In this document: piece after piece, positions 55,468-63,402 of the stretch
How the letters are laid out: each line of letters begins with the position of its first letter
How positions within the stretch are numbered: position 1 is the stretch's first letter
Source: Mesorhizobium_K marinum
GTDB lineage: Bacteria > Pseudomonadota > Alphaproteobacteria > Rhizobiales > Rhizobiaceae
Length of the DNA stretch: 64,000 bases
Assembly (NCBI RefSeq): GCF_040813715.1
Contig: NZ_JBFOCH010000017.1
Direction: 5' to 3' (one strand)
Made by a program: the position numbers and the translations under genes
The notes under the pieces: model-generated
Told to the model about the DNA's origin: nothing
Database searches by the model: none
What the model saw: the letters and a program-made list of their open reading frames with translations, nothing else

Positions 55468-56784
55468 ATGATCAGATCGATAACGGCGGCAGCGCTGCTC
55501 GCGCTTGCCGCATCTACGAGCGCCTATGCCGAAGGCGGCAAGGTAACCATCGTCACGTCGTTCTCGAAGGACGTGACCGACCCGTTCAAGGCTGGCTTCG
55601 AGGCCGCGCATCCCGGCGTCACGCTCGACGTCCAGAACAAGAACACCAGCGCCGGCGTGAAATATCTCGCCGAGACGAAGTCCAACAACCAGGTCGACCT
55701 GTTCTGGGCCTCGGCCCCCGACGCGTTCGAGAACCTGAAGAGCCAGGACCTGCTGGCGAAGTTCAGCCCGTCCGTCACCGGCCTGCCGGACAAGGTCGGC
55801 TCCTACAGCGTGAACGACCCGGACGGCTACTATTTCGGCTTCGCCGCATCGGGCTACGGCATCATGTGGAACGACCGCTATCTCGAGGCCAACGGCATCG
55901 CCAAGCCCGCCGAGTGGATCGATCTGGTCAAGCCCGAATATCACGACCACGTGGCGATCGCGGCGCCGTCGCGCTCCGGCACCACGCACCTGACCATCGA
56001 GACCATTCTCCAGGGCGAAGGCTGGGACAAGGGCTGGGGCACGCTCAAGGCGATCGGCGGCAACCTCCAGCAGGTTACCGAGCGTTCCTTCGGCGTGCCG
56101 GACGCCGTCAATTCGGGCCAGACCGGCATCGGCATCGTCATCGACTTCTTCGCCTTCTCGGCGCAGGGCAGCGGCTTCCCGGTCGGCTTCGCCTACCCGT
56201 CGGTGACGACGGTCGTGCCGGCCAATATCGGCATCGTCGCCAATGCGCCGAACGCCGACGGGGCAGCGAAGTTCATCAACTTCCTGCTCGGCGAGGACGG
56301 CCAGACGATCCTGCTCGAACCGGCGATCCGCAGGCTTCCGGTCAACCCCGCCATCTACGCCAAGGCGCCGGAGGGCTTTCCGAACCCGTTCACCGATCCG
56401 CGCTTCCAGTCGATGATCACCTTCAGCGCGGAAACCTCATCGAGCCGGTCCGACGTCGTCGACGTGCTCTTCGACCAGCTGATCTCGTTCCAGCTCGACA
56501 ACCTCAAGGGTGCATCGGCGGCGATCCATGCGGCGAGCAAGGCGCTCGAGGGCAAGGATAACGCCGAGGCCAGCGCGAAGCTCGACGAAGCCCGCGCGCT
56601 GATCGCCGCGATGCCGATCACGGCCGAGCAGGCCGCCAGCCCCGAGATCGGCGACGCCTTCACGGGCGGCGACCAGAAGACCAGCCGCCAGGCCGAGCTC
56701 GAGCAGCAGTGGGCGGCGTTCGCCGACAAGAACTACGCCGACGCCAAGGCCAAGGCCGAGGAAGCGCTCGCCCTGGTCAACTAG
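55468..56784 (+). CDS. ABC transporter substrate-binding protein (Fbp/PgtC-like), importer receptor
   Basis: A 438-residue periplasmic protein with signal peptide (cleavage near AYA-EG). It shares many blocks with the PgtC-like sensor: DLFWASAPDAFENLKSQ, APSRSGTTHLTIETIL, GGNLQQVTERSFGVPDAV. GGAGG precedes the ATG. A C-terminal helical extension (about 345-438, Ala/Lys/Glu-rich) goes beyond the usual fold, as in the sensor paralogue. It probably binds the same phosphorylated or acidic compound that the sensor detects, delivering it to the permease. A 12-bp hairpin follows. Confidence 0.9.
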   Translation: MIRSITAAALLALAASTSAYAEGGKVTIVTSFSKDVTDPFKAGFEAAHPGVTLDVQNKNTSAGVKYLAETKSNNQVDLFWASAPDAFENLKSQDLLAKFSPSVTGLPDKVGSYSVNDPDGYYFGFAASGYGIMWNDRYLEANGIAKPAEWIDLVKPEYHDHVAIAAPSRSGTTHLTIETILQGEGWDKGWGTLKAIGGNLQQVTERSFGVPDAVNSGQTGIGIVIDFFAFSAQGSGFPVGFAYPSVTTVVPANIGIVANAPNADGAAKFINFLLGEDGQTILLEPAIRRLPVNPAIYAKAPEGFPNPFTDPRFQSMITFSAETSSSRSDVVDVLFDQLISFQLDNLKGASAAIHAASKALEGKDNAEASAKLDEARALIAAMPITAEQAASPEIGDAFTGGDQKTSRQAELEQQWAAFADKNYADAKAKAEEALALVN

Positions 56785-56793
56785 CGGCAGAGC

Positions 56794-56820
56794 GCGGCCG
56801 GCGTCCTCGATGCCGGCCGC
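56794..56820 (+). terminator. Intercistronic 12-bp hairpin after binding-protein gene
   Basis: GCGGCCGGCGTC pairs with GATGCCGGCCGC (one G-U pair) around a three-base loop, nine bases after the stop. Confidence 0.65.
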
Positions 56821-56893
56821 CTCCCCTCGCCCGGCTTCCCGCGCCCCGCGACGCGGCACGGGCAGATCAACCCAGATTCCGGAACCGCCCGAC

Positions 56894-58615
56894 ATGACAG
56901 CCATCACCGTCAGCAGGGCCGCGCAGATCCGCTTTTCGCCAGGTCAATGGCTGACCGCGGGTCTCATCGTGGCTTTCCTCGGCCTCTTCCTGATCGTCCC
57001 GACGGGCACGGTCATCTACACCGCCTTCGTCGAACGGGGGACCGGCACGCTGACGCTCGTCAACTTCGCCGACTTCTTCCGGTCGGAGCTGTTCGTCAGG
57101 TCGTTCTGGAATTCCGTCTACGTCTCGGCGATGTCGGTGGTCTGGGGCACCGTCTTTGCCTTGCCGCTCGCCGTGCTGACCACCCGCTTCGATTTCCGCG
57201 GCGCGATGGTGGTGCAGACGCTGGGCTTCATCCCGCTCATCATGCCGCCCTTCGTCGGCGCGGTCGCCATGCAGCTGCTGTTCGGCCGCAACGGCACGGT
57301 GAACCTGCTGCTGAACGACATGTTCGGCTTCAGGATCCCCTTCATGGACGGCCTGAACGGGGTCATCTTCGTGCAGTCGCTGCACTACTTCCCGTTCATC
57401 CTGATCAACCTCTCGGCCAGCCTCCGCAACATCGACCAGTCGATGGAGGAAGCTGCCCAGAACCTGGGATCGTCGGGCTTCCGGTTGATGCGGCGCATCG
57501 TCCTGCCGCTGGCCATGCCGGGCTACCTGGCCGGCGCATCGCTGGTGTTCGTCAAGGTGTTCGACGACCTGGCCACGCCGCTGCTGCTCAACGTCAAGGA
57601 CATGCTGGCCCCTCAGGCCTACCTGCGCATCACCTCGATCGGGATCGCGGATCCGATGGGCTACGTCATCTCGGTCATCCTGATCGTCGTCTCGATCACC
57701 GCCATGTGGCTGTCGGCGGTCGCCATGCGCAACAAGGACTATTCGACGGTCCAGCGCGGCGGCGGCGGCATGGCGCGGCGCAAGCTCACGACGGGCCAGA
57801 GCATCGTCGCCTACGGGATCGTCGGGTTGATCCTGCTGCTCGTGCTGTCGCCGCATATCGGCCTGTTCCTGCTGTCGATCGCCACCGTCTGGTCTTTCAG
57901 CCCGCTGCCGGACGGCTTCACCTTCGCCCATTACGGACGCGTGCTTGAGGACAGCTCGGTCTACATCAAGAACACGCTGATCTACGCATCGCTGGCGGGG
58001 CTGATCGACGTCATCATCGGCAGCGCGATCGCCTATCTGGTCCTGCGCACCAAGCTGGTCGGCCGGCAATGGCTCGACTGGGCGGCGACGGCGGCGCTCG
58101 CGGTTCCGGGCGTCGTGCTGGGCATCGGCTACCTGCGCACCTTCTACGGCGTGACCCTGCCCGACGGAACGCCGCTGGCGACGCTGTGGTTCATGGTCGT
58201 GCTGGCGCTGGCGATACGTCGCCTGCCCTACGCGCTCAGGTCCTGCTACGCGGCGCTCCAGCAGATCTCCCCGTCGCTCGAAGAGGCGGCGGAAAACCTC
58301 GGCGCCACCAAGGTGCGCACCGTCCGGCGCATCGTCCTGCCGCTGATGATCGGCGGCATCCTCGCCGGCTTCGTCACCAGCTTCGCGACGGCGGCCGTCG
58401 AGCTCTCGGCCACCCTGATGCTGATCCAGAGCAACGCCGACGCACCGATCGCCTACGGGCTCTACGTCTTCATGCAGTCGGCGGCAGGTCGCGGCCCGGG
58501 CGCCGCGCTCGGCATCATCGCCGTGATCCTCGTCGCGCTCTGCACCTTCGCTTCACACTACGTCCTCGAACGCTCGCGTCGGCTCGTCGAACAGAGCCAC
58601 GGAACACGGCACTAG
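56894..58615 (+). CDS. Fused ABC transporter permease (FbpB type)
   Basis: A 573-residue protein made of two permease domains with about 12 hydrophobic segments. Each half carries an EAA loop: SMEEAAQNLGSSGFRLMRRI near residue 185 and SLEEAAENLGATKVRTVRRI near residue 465. This fused arrangement is typical of ferric, thiamine, 2-aminoethylphosphonate and phosphate-ester importers. The ATG at 56894 is chosen because the extension before it is a Pro/Arg-rich tail lying partly in the hairpin. Confidence 0.92.
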   Translation: MTAITVSRAAQIRFSPGQWLTAGLIVAFLGLFLIVPTGTVIYTAFVERGTGTLTLVNFADFFRSELFVRSFWNSVYVSAMSVVWGTVFALPLAVLTTRFDFRGAMVVQTLGFIPLIMPPFVGAVAMQLLFGRNGTVNLLLNDMFGFRIPFMDGLNGVIFVQSLHYFPFILINLSASLRNIDQSMEEAAQNLGSSGFRLMRRIVLPLAMPGYLAGASLVFVKVFDDLATPLLLNVKDMLAPQAYLRITSIGIADPMGYVISVILIVVSITAMWLSAVAMRNKDYSTVQRGGGGMARRKLTTGQSIVAYGIVGLILLLVLSPHIGLFLLSIATVWSFSPLPDGFTFAHYGRVLEDSSVYIKNTLIYASLAGLIDVIIGSAIAYLVLRTKLVGRQWLDWAATAALAVPGVVLGIGYLRTFYGVTLPDGTPLATLWFMVVLALAIRRLPYALRSCYAALQQISPSLEEAAENLGATKVRTVRRIVLPLMIGGILAGFVTSFATAAVELSATLMLIQSNADAPIAYGLYVFMQSAAGRGPGAALGIIAVILVALCTFASHYVLERSRRLVEQSHGTRH

Positions 58616-58624
58616 GAGTTGGTC

Positions 58625-59722
58625 ATGACCGGCAACAGAAAACACTCGGACGACAAGCCGCAGGCGAAGGACATCCGCATCAGGGACACCAACGTCTTCT
58701 ACAGCAACTTCCACGCCCTGAAGGACATCAACCTCGACATCGAGCCGGGGGAGTTCTTCGCCTTCCTGGGCCCGTCCGGCTGCGGCAAGACCACGCTGCT
58801 GCGCCTCATCGCTGGCTTCGTGGAGGCGCGGACGGGAAGCGTGCAGGTGGCGGGAAGCGAGATCCTGAGCCTTCCGCCATGGCGACGGGATATCGGCATG
58901 GTCTTCCAGTCCTATGCGCTCTGGCCGCACCTGAGCGTCTGGAAGAACGTCGCGTTCGGGCTCGAGGAGCGGCGGCTGCCGGCCGCCGAGATCAAGCAGC
59001 GTGTCGGCGCCGCGCTCGAGATCGTCGGGCTGAATCACCTCGGCAACCGCCGCCCGTCGCAGCTGTCCGGCGGCCAGCAGCAGCGCGTGGCGCTTGCCCG
59101 CACCATCGCCATCGAGCCCAAGGTGCTGCTGCTCGACGAGCCGCTGTCCAACCTCGACGCCAAGATGCGCGTGCAGGTGAGGCGCGAACTGCGCGACCTG
59201 CAGCAGCGCCTCGGCCTCACCACCATCTTCGTTACCCACGACCAGGAGGAAGCCAACACGATCTGCGACCGCATCGCCGTGTTCCGCGACGGCGAAATCC
59301 AGCAGACCGGTGCGCCGATGCAGCTCTACGAACGCCCGAACAACCTGTTCGTCGCCGGCTTCCTGGGCACCGCCAATATCCTGGAGGGCCGCGTCGAGGG
59401 CAGCGGCTCCTCGCGCGCCTTCGAGGTGGCCGGCGGCGGCAGCATCCCGGTGCCGGCCGACACGCACGTGCCGCCCGGCGCGAAGCTCGTTTTCCGCCCG
59501 CAATACGCGACGATCGGCACGGTCGAGCCAGACGCGGTGCCGCTCGCCGGCGCCATCGCACACCGCGAGTTCCTGGGCGCCACGGTGCGATACGGCGTCG
59601 AGATCGGCAAATCCACCGTGCTCGTCGACGCCCCCTTCCATTCGGGCGACGCGCTTCTTTCGCCGGGCAGCAAGACCGTGCTCGGCATCAAGCCGGGATC
59701 CGCGCTCTGGCTCGCCGCCTGA
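58625..59722 (+). CDS. ABC transporter ATP-binding protein (FbpC/PotA type)
   Basis: A 365-residue ATPase with Walker A GPSGCGKTTLLRL, Q-loop VFQSYALWPHLSV, signature LSGGQQQRVALART, Walker B VLLLDEPLSNLDAK, H-loop IFVTHDQEEANT, and a C-terminal TOBE domain. An AGGAG site overlaps the permease stop. It powers the fused permease. Confidence 0.94.
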   Translation: MTGNRKHSDDKPQAKDIRIRDTNVFYSNFHALKDINLDIEPGEFFAFLGPSGCGKTTLLRLIAGFVEARTGSVQVAGSEILSLPPWRRDIGMVFQSYALWPHLSVWKNVAFGLEERRLPAAEIKQRVGAALEIVGLNHLGNRRPSQLSGGQQQRVALARTIAIEPKVLLLDEPLSNLDAKMRVQVRRELRDLQQRLGLTTIFVTHDQEEANTICDRIAVFRDGEIQQTGAPMQLYERPNNLFVAGFLGTANILEGRVEGSGSSRAFEVAGGGSIPVPADTHVPPGAKLVFRPQYATIGTVEPDAVPLAGAIAHREFLGATVRYGVEIGKSTVLVDAPFHSGDALLSPGSKTVLGIKPGSALWLAA

Positions 59723-59756
59723 CCCGTCCGACCGATGCAAAGAAGCGCCTGAGTTC

Positions 59757-60416
59757 ATGACACGACAATTGCCCACGCTCCTCGTCGTCCGGCACGGGGA
59801 GACCCAGTGGAACGTCGCCGGGCGGCTGCAGGGTCGCCTCGACACCCCGCTGACCGTCAACGGCATGCGCCAGGCGCTGGCGGTTGCCGCCAGGCTTGCG
59901 CCGGCGGTGGCGGAACTCGAAGATCCTGTCTTCTGGGTCAGTCCGCTCGGCCGCGCGCGGCAGACGGCGTCCATCCTCGCCGACATCTGGTCGATGCCGT
60001 TCGCAGCCTTCGCCGAAGATCCGAGGCTCGCCGAACGCAGCTACGGCGCGTGGGAAGGCATGACGCTCGACGAGGTCGAGCAAGACCTGCCGGACCAGCA
60101 CCGGGGCAACGCCGCCGATCCCTGGTGCTATCGCATGCCCGCGGGAGAAACCCGCACCGAGCATACAGACCGGCTTGCAGGCTGGCTCGCCGCGCTCGAT
60201 ACCGACCGGCCGCATATTGCGGTCACGCACAGCGGCTGCCTGCGCGCGCTCCGCGGCCTCTATTCGGGCGCGGCGCGCGACGTCATCCTCGCCTACCGGG
60301 AGCCGCAGACGGCGGCGTTCCTCCTGACCGCCGGCAAGGAAGCCCAGCTGGACGCACCGGTTGCCCTGCTACGGGCGCTCGGCTGCGACGGGGAAGGACG
60401 GACGGTCGCCATATAG
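59757..60416 (+). CDS. Histidine phosphatase family protein (phosphoglycerate-mutase-like)
   Basis: A 219-residue branch-2 histidine phosphatase. Phospho-His in LLVVRHGETQWNVAGRLQGR, an Arg in SPLGRARQTA, the Glu in ERSYGAWEGM, and the second His in IAVTHSGCLRAL. It removes or moves phosphate groups on small metabolites. As the last gene of the importer set, 34 bp after the ATPase, it could dephosphorylate the imported compound. That fits a phosphorylated substrate such as a phosphoglycerate but does not prove it. Confidence 0.88.
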   Translation: MTRQLPTLLVVRHGETQWNVAGRLQGRLDTPLTVNGMRQALAVAARLAPAVAELEDPVFWVSPLGRARQTASILADIWSMPFAAFAEDPRLAERSYGAWEGMTLDEVEQDLPDQHRGNAADPWCYRMPAGETRTEHTDRLAGWLAALDTDRPHIAVTHSGCLRALRGLYSGAARDVILAYREPQTAAFLLTAGKEAQLDAPVALLRALGCDGEGRTVAI

Positions 60417-60529
60417 CGCTTCGCCAGTTGCCCGGGCGCGGGCGGAAGGGCCGCCCCAGTGACGCGACGTACTCTGGAATTTTCGGATTCAACGCGCTAT
60501 ATGACCATCTACATAGTCAGGAGCGTACT

Positions 60530-60650
60530 ATGAACGCGATCAATCTGGCGGAAGCCAAAGCCCACCTGAGCGAACTGATCGACCGGGTCGAGGCGGGCGA
60601 TTCGATCGACATCACGCGCCGCGGCAAGCCGGTCGCGCGGCTCACCGCCG
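60530..60650 (+). pseudogene. Duplicated 5' part of the antitoxin gene (assembly artefact)
   Basis: Repeats the first 40 codons of the antitoxin gene across an N at 60651 (copies 60530-60650 and 60656-60776). It does carry the natural upstream region: a CAGGAG ribosome site and an imperfect palindrome CTATATG-ACCATCT-ACATAG at 60497-60516 that may be the autoregulatory operator. Confidence 0.75.
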
Positions 60651-60655
60651 NCACC

Positions 60656-60898
60656 ATGAATGCGATCAATCTGGCGGAAGCCAAAGCCCACCTGAGCGAA
60701 CTGATCGACCGGGTCGAGGCGGGCGATTCGATCGACATCACGCGCCGCGGCAAGCCGGTCGCGCGGCTCACCGCCGTAGCGAGGCCCCGCAAGCCGATCA
60801 ATGTTGCGCTGCTTCAATCGCTGACGGCCACACTGCGGCCCCTGCCCCAAAGCGCCGCCGACCTCGTGCGGTCGATGCGGGATGGCGACCGCTACTGA
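60656..60898 (+). CDS. vapB: Type II antitoxin, Phd/YefM-VapB family
   Basis: An 80-residue antitoxin with the Phd/YefM N-terminal DNA-binding pattern AEAKAHLSELIDRVEAGDSI and ITRRGKPVARLTAV, and a C-terminal toxin-binding tail rich in Leu and Arg. Its TGA overlaps the toxin ATG (TGATG), the usual translational coupling. It should bind and inhibit the PIN toxin and repress its own promoter. The intact copy is the right-hand one of an assembly duplication. Confidence 0.88.
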   Translation: MNAINLAEAKAHLSELIDRVEAGDSIDITRRGKPVARLTAVARPRKPINVALLQSLTATLRPLPQSAADLVRSMRDGDRY

Positions 60899-61082
60899 TG
60901 CTCTATCTGGACACGTCGCTGATCGTCGCGGCGCTTTCCAACGAAGCGATGACGGCGCGCATTCAGGCGTGGCTCGCGGAGCAGGATCCGGCGCAGCTCC
61001 TCATCAGTGACTGGAGCGTCACCGAAATATCCTCCGCCATGGCGATCAAGGTGCGGACTGGTCAGATCAACGTGACACAGCG
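60898..61082 (+). pseudogene. Duplicated 5' part of the PIN toxin gene (assembly artefact)
   Basis: First 61 codons of the toxin, ended by the N at 61083. Copies are 60837-61082 and 61084-61329. In the real genome this start (coupled to the antitoxin) joins the complete copy. Confidence 0.75.
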
Positions 61083-61144
61083 NCGCCCCAGCCCCAGGGC
61101 GCCGCCGACCTCGTGCGGTCGATGCGGGATGGCGACCGCTACTG

Positions 61145-61570
61145 ATGCTCTATCTGGACACGTCGCTGATCGTCGCGGCGCTTTCCAACGAAGCGATGAC
61201 GGCGCGCATTCAGGCGTGGCTCGCGGAGCAGGATCCGGCGCAGCTCCTCATCAGTGACTGGAGCGTCACCGAAATATCCTCCGCCATGGCGATCAAGGTG
61301 CGGACTGGTCAGATCAACGTGACACAGCGCGCCGATGCGCTCGCAATGTTCAACAAGCTGGTGGCGGAGAGCTTGACCGTGCTGGGCGTGACCGGCGGGC
61401 AGTTCCGGGCAGCGGCAAGGTTTGCCGATCAGTACGCGCTCGGGCTTCGCGCCGGGGATGCGCTGCATCTCGCCATCGCGTCGGACCACGGCGCGACGGT
61501 CCATACGCTGGACCGTCGGCTGGCCGAGGCCGCGCCCGCGCTCGGCGTGCCGGCGCATCTGCTGGATTGA
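61145..61570 (+). CDS. vapC: PIN-domain ribonuclease toxin, VapC family
   Basis: A 141-residue PIN-domain protein. The acidic metal-binding residues are placed as usual: Asp in MLYLDTSLIVAA, Glu in WSVTEISSAM, Asp in RAGDALHLAIASDHGA and Asp in VHTLDRRLAEA. It would cleave specific RNAs when free of the antitoxin. It is the complete copy after an assembly junction. Confidence 0.9.
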   Translation: MLYLDTSLIVAALSNEAMTARIQAWLAEQDPAQLLISDWSVTEISSAMAIKVRTGQINVTQRADALAMFNKLVAESLTVLGVTGGQFRAAARFADQYALGLRAGDALHLAIASDHGATVHTLDRRLAEAAPALGVPAHLLD

Positions 61571-61611
61571 TCATTGCGCACCGAGGCTTGGCTCTCGGGA
61601 GACCGGTATGG

Positions 61612-61649
61612 CATCACCGCACAGTCGCGTGCGCATGACTGTGCGGTGA
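61612..61649. terminator. 14-bp hairpin downstream of the toxin gene
   Basis: ATCACCGCACAGTC and its exact complement around a 10-base loop, 41 bases after the toxin stop and 50 bases after the stop of the converging YjhX-type gene. It can act from both strands. A TTTT stretch follows about 20 bases later on the plus strand. Confidence 0.6.
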
Positions 61650-61699
61650 TAACCAACCGTCCCCCCTTTTGGCGGACGAACGGAGCGGGGAACGGCGCC

Positions 61700-61957
61700 C
61701 TAGCGGTTGTCGAGCTGGGCGCGGACGGAACGGCGGCCCCTGTCGGAAATCCGGTAGGGGCTCGACGCCCTGGATTCGATCAGCCGCTTGCGCCGGAGCT
61801 TGGCGAAGACCTCGGTCGTGCAATCGACCAGGACGTGGCCATCGCGGGTGAAGCAGAGGACGTCGACGATGCGGCCGTTTTCGCCGCGTTGGTGGCGGAT
61901 GTAGCCGCCCTGTGCGAGCACGTGCAGGACGCGCTGCTCGCTGCGTGAGATGTTCAT
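61700..61957 (-). CDS. yjhX: YjhX (UPF0386) family protein, TopAI-like
   Basis: An 85-residue protein matching the UPF0386 pattern: N-terminal MNISRSEQRVLHVLAQGGYI, central VLCFTRDGHVLVDCTTEVFA, and the C-terminal PYRISDRGRRSVRAQLDNR. E. coli YjhX (TopAI) inhibits DNA topoisomerase I and is neutralised by YjhQ. No YjhQ-like acetyltransferase gene is adjacent here, so it may be a solitary member or have a different role. Confidence 0.85.
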   Translation of the reverse strand: MNISRSEQRVLHVLAQGGYIRHQRGENGRIVDVLCFTRDGHVLVDCTTEVFAKLRRKRLIESRASSPYRISDRGRRSVRAQLDNR

Positions 61958-62392
61958 GGAAAAGCCTGTGAAAAGAAACCACCCGCGCACGATCCAGGCC
62001 CCCGGCCGGTGCGGCCGTGGCTGAACGGTGCAGCTAGATGTCTCGATCAACCGAGACGATCAGCGGAAGGTCACAAGCTCCAACATCTACAATCCCTTGT
62101 CTGCGCGGATTGGGCAGCGGCGATCTAGCGTCCGAGCACGCGTCCCGTCAACAGCTCCGACACGATCCGGCGCGCTGCGCGAACTCCAGGGTTGGCGAGG
62201 CANACGGTGCAGCTAGATGTCTCGACCAACCGAGACGATCAGCGGAAGGTCACAAGCTCCAACATCTACAATCCCTTGTCTGCGCGGATTGGGCAGCGGC
62301 GATCTAGCGTCCGAGCACGCGTCCCGTCAACAGCTCCGACACGATCCGGCGCGCTGCGCGAACTCCAGGGTTGGCGAGGCAGACCAGACCGC
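61958..62392. other. Non-coding region with assembly junction
   Basis: No convincing gene. It contains a 179-bp duplication across an N at 62203 (copies 62024-62202 and 62204-62382). On the minus strand a 30-codon frame from 62396 overlaps the stop of the binding-protein gene (ATGA) but ends at 62304 without membrane or other recognisable features, so the permease expected downstream of a BtuF-type gene is missing. Confidence 0.6.
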
Positions 62393-63402
62393 TCATTCGG
62401 CGAGGCCGAACTCCCGCATCTTGCTAGCCAGAAGCTCGATCCCGTCGATGGTGCGCATGCTGGGATTCATGGCCTCGGCGCGCATCACGAAGTAGCGGCC
62501 AGCCTGCACAGAAGGCATCTGGCTGGCGACGGGATCGGTCCTGAGAAACGCCATCTTTGCCTGCGGGTCATCGCCTGGATTGAACCGCCGGTCCATCGCG
62601 GCAAGCACGATCACGCCGGATTCGACTTCGCGATCGTTTCCCAGCTCGTCCACGGCCATTCGTCGTCGGATGCGATCGCGTTGCGGGCATTCAGCTTCGA
62701 GATGATGTAGGCTGGAGCGCCATTGCTGCCGGCGACCGATGCGTCACCCTTCATCTGCGGGCTGGTGAACCAGACCAGCACCGGCACATCGCTGGCCCTC
62801 GCCACGCTGGCCACCGCCCTGGCCTCGCGTTCCTTCAACGTGGCGATGAGCGCATTCCCGCGATCGCGAACATCGAATATTTGCGAAAGGTCGCTGATCG
62901 CCCGGTAGACCTGCTCCATCGTGAAGGGCTGCACGCGGCGGCCGTTGCCGCCCGACGCATTGTCCTTTCCGGTGCAGTCCATCGGCGCGATATATGTCTG
63001 GATGCCGAGTTCGGCGAACTGATCGCGCGTCCCGACGACGCCATCGGGCCCGACATGCCATTCGAACTCGGACAGGACCAGCGAAGGCCCGGAGGCGACA
63101 ACGCTCTCGAAGCTCGGCGATTCATCGGCAAGGCGCGGCACCGTCGCGTTCGCCTCGGCATGTTCTTCCCTGACCGGTCCCAGCCAGACGGCGGTCCCGG
63201 TCAGACGCTGCCCGAGATCGAGCGCGTAGACAATCTCGTGCATGGCCTGGCCAAGCGAGACGACCTTCTGCGGCGGCTTCTCGAAGGTGAGCGTCCGCCC
63301 GCAGTTCTCTATCGTCAACGGGTAGCCTGCATTGCCAGCTATCGCGACTGCGGAGGAGAAAGCGGCCAGGGCCAGCCCGGCCAGAACGGAGCGCATCGTC
63401 AT
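62393..63402 (-). pseudogene. Cobalamin/haem-type ABC substrate-binding protein, frameshifted
   Basis: A class III (PF01497, BtuF/HmuT/FecB-like) binding protein in two frames. The first 263 residues have a signal peptide and YPLTIENCGRTLTFEKPPQK, VVSLGQAMHEIVYALDLG. They end prematurely after ETIAKSNPA. The remaining part, VIVLAAMDRRFNPGDDPQ to MREFGLAE, continues in another frame. A single missing base near 62615 (expected codons for NPDVIV) explains it. No N-run is nearby, so it is either a true frameshift or a sequencing error. Its ATG overlaps the methyltransferase stop. Confidence 0.75.

Noticed and set aside
60530..61570. Two tandem VapBC modules.
   Set aside because: Both extra copies stop at an N and are near-identical to the intact genes, as at all other assembly junctions.
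62040..62390. A tRNA-like 3' end (GTCCCGTCAACAGCTCC) suggesting an attachment site.
   Set aside because: No matching 5' acceptor strand or anticodon arm can be folded, and the apparent direct repeat is an assembly duplication.
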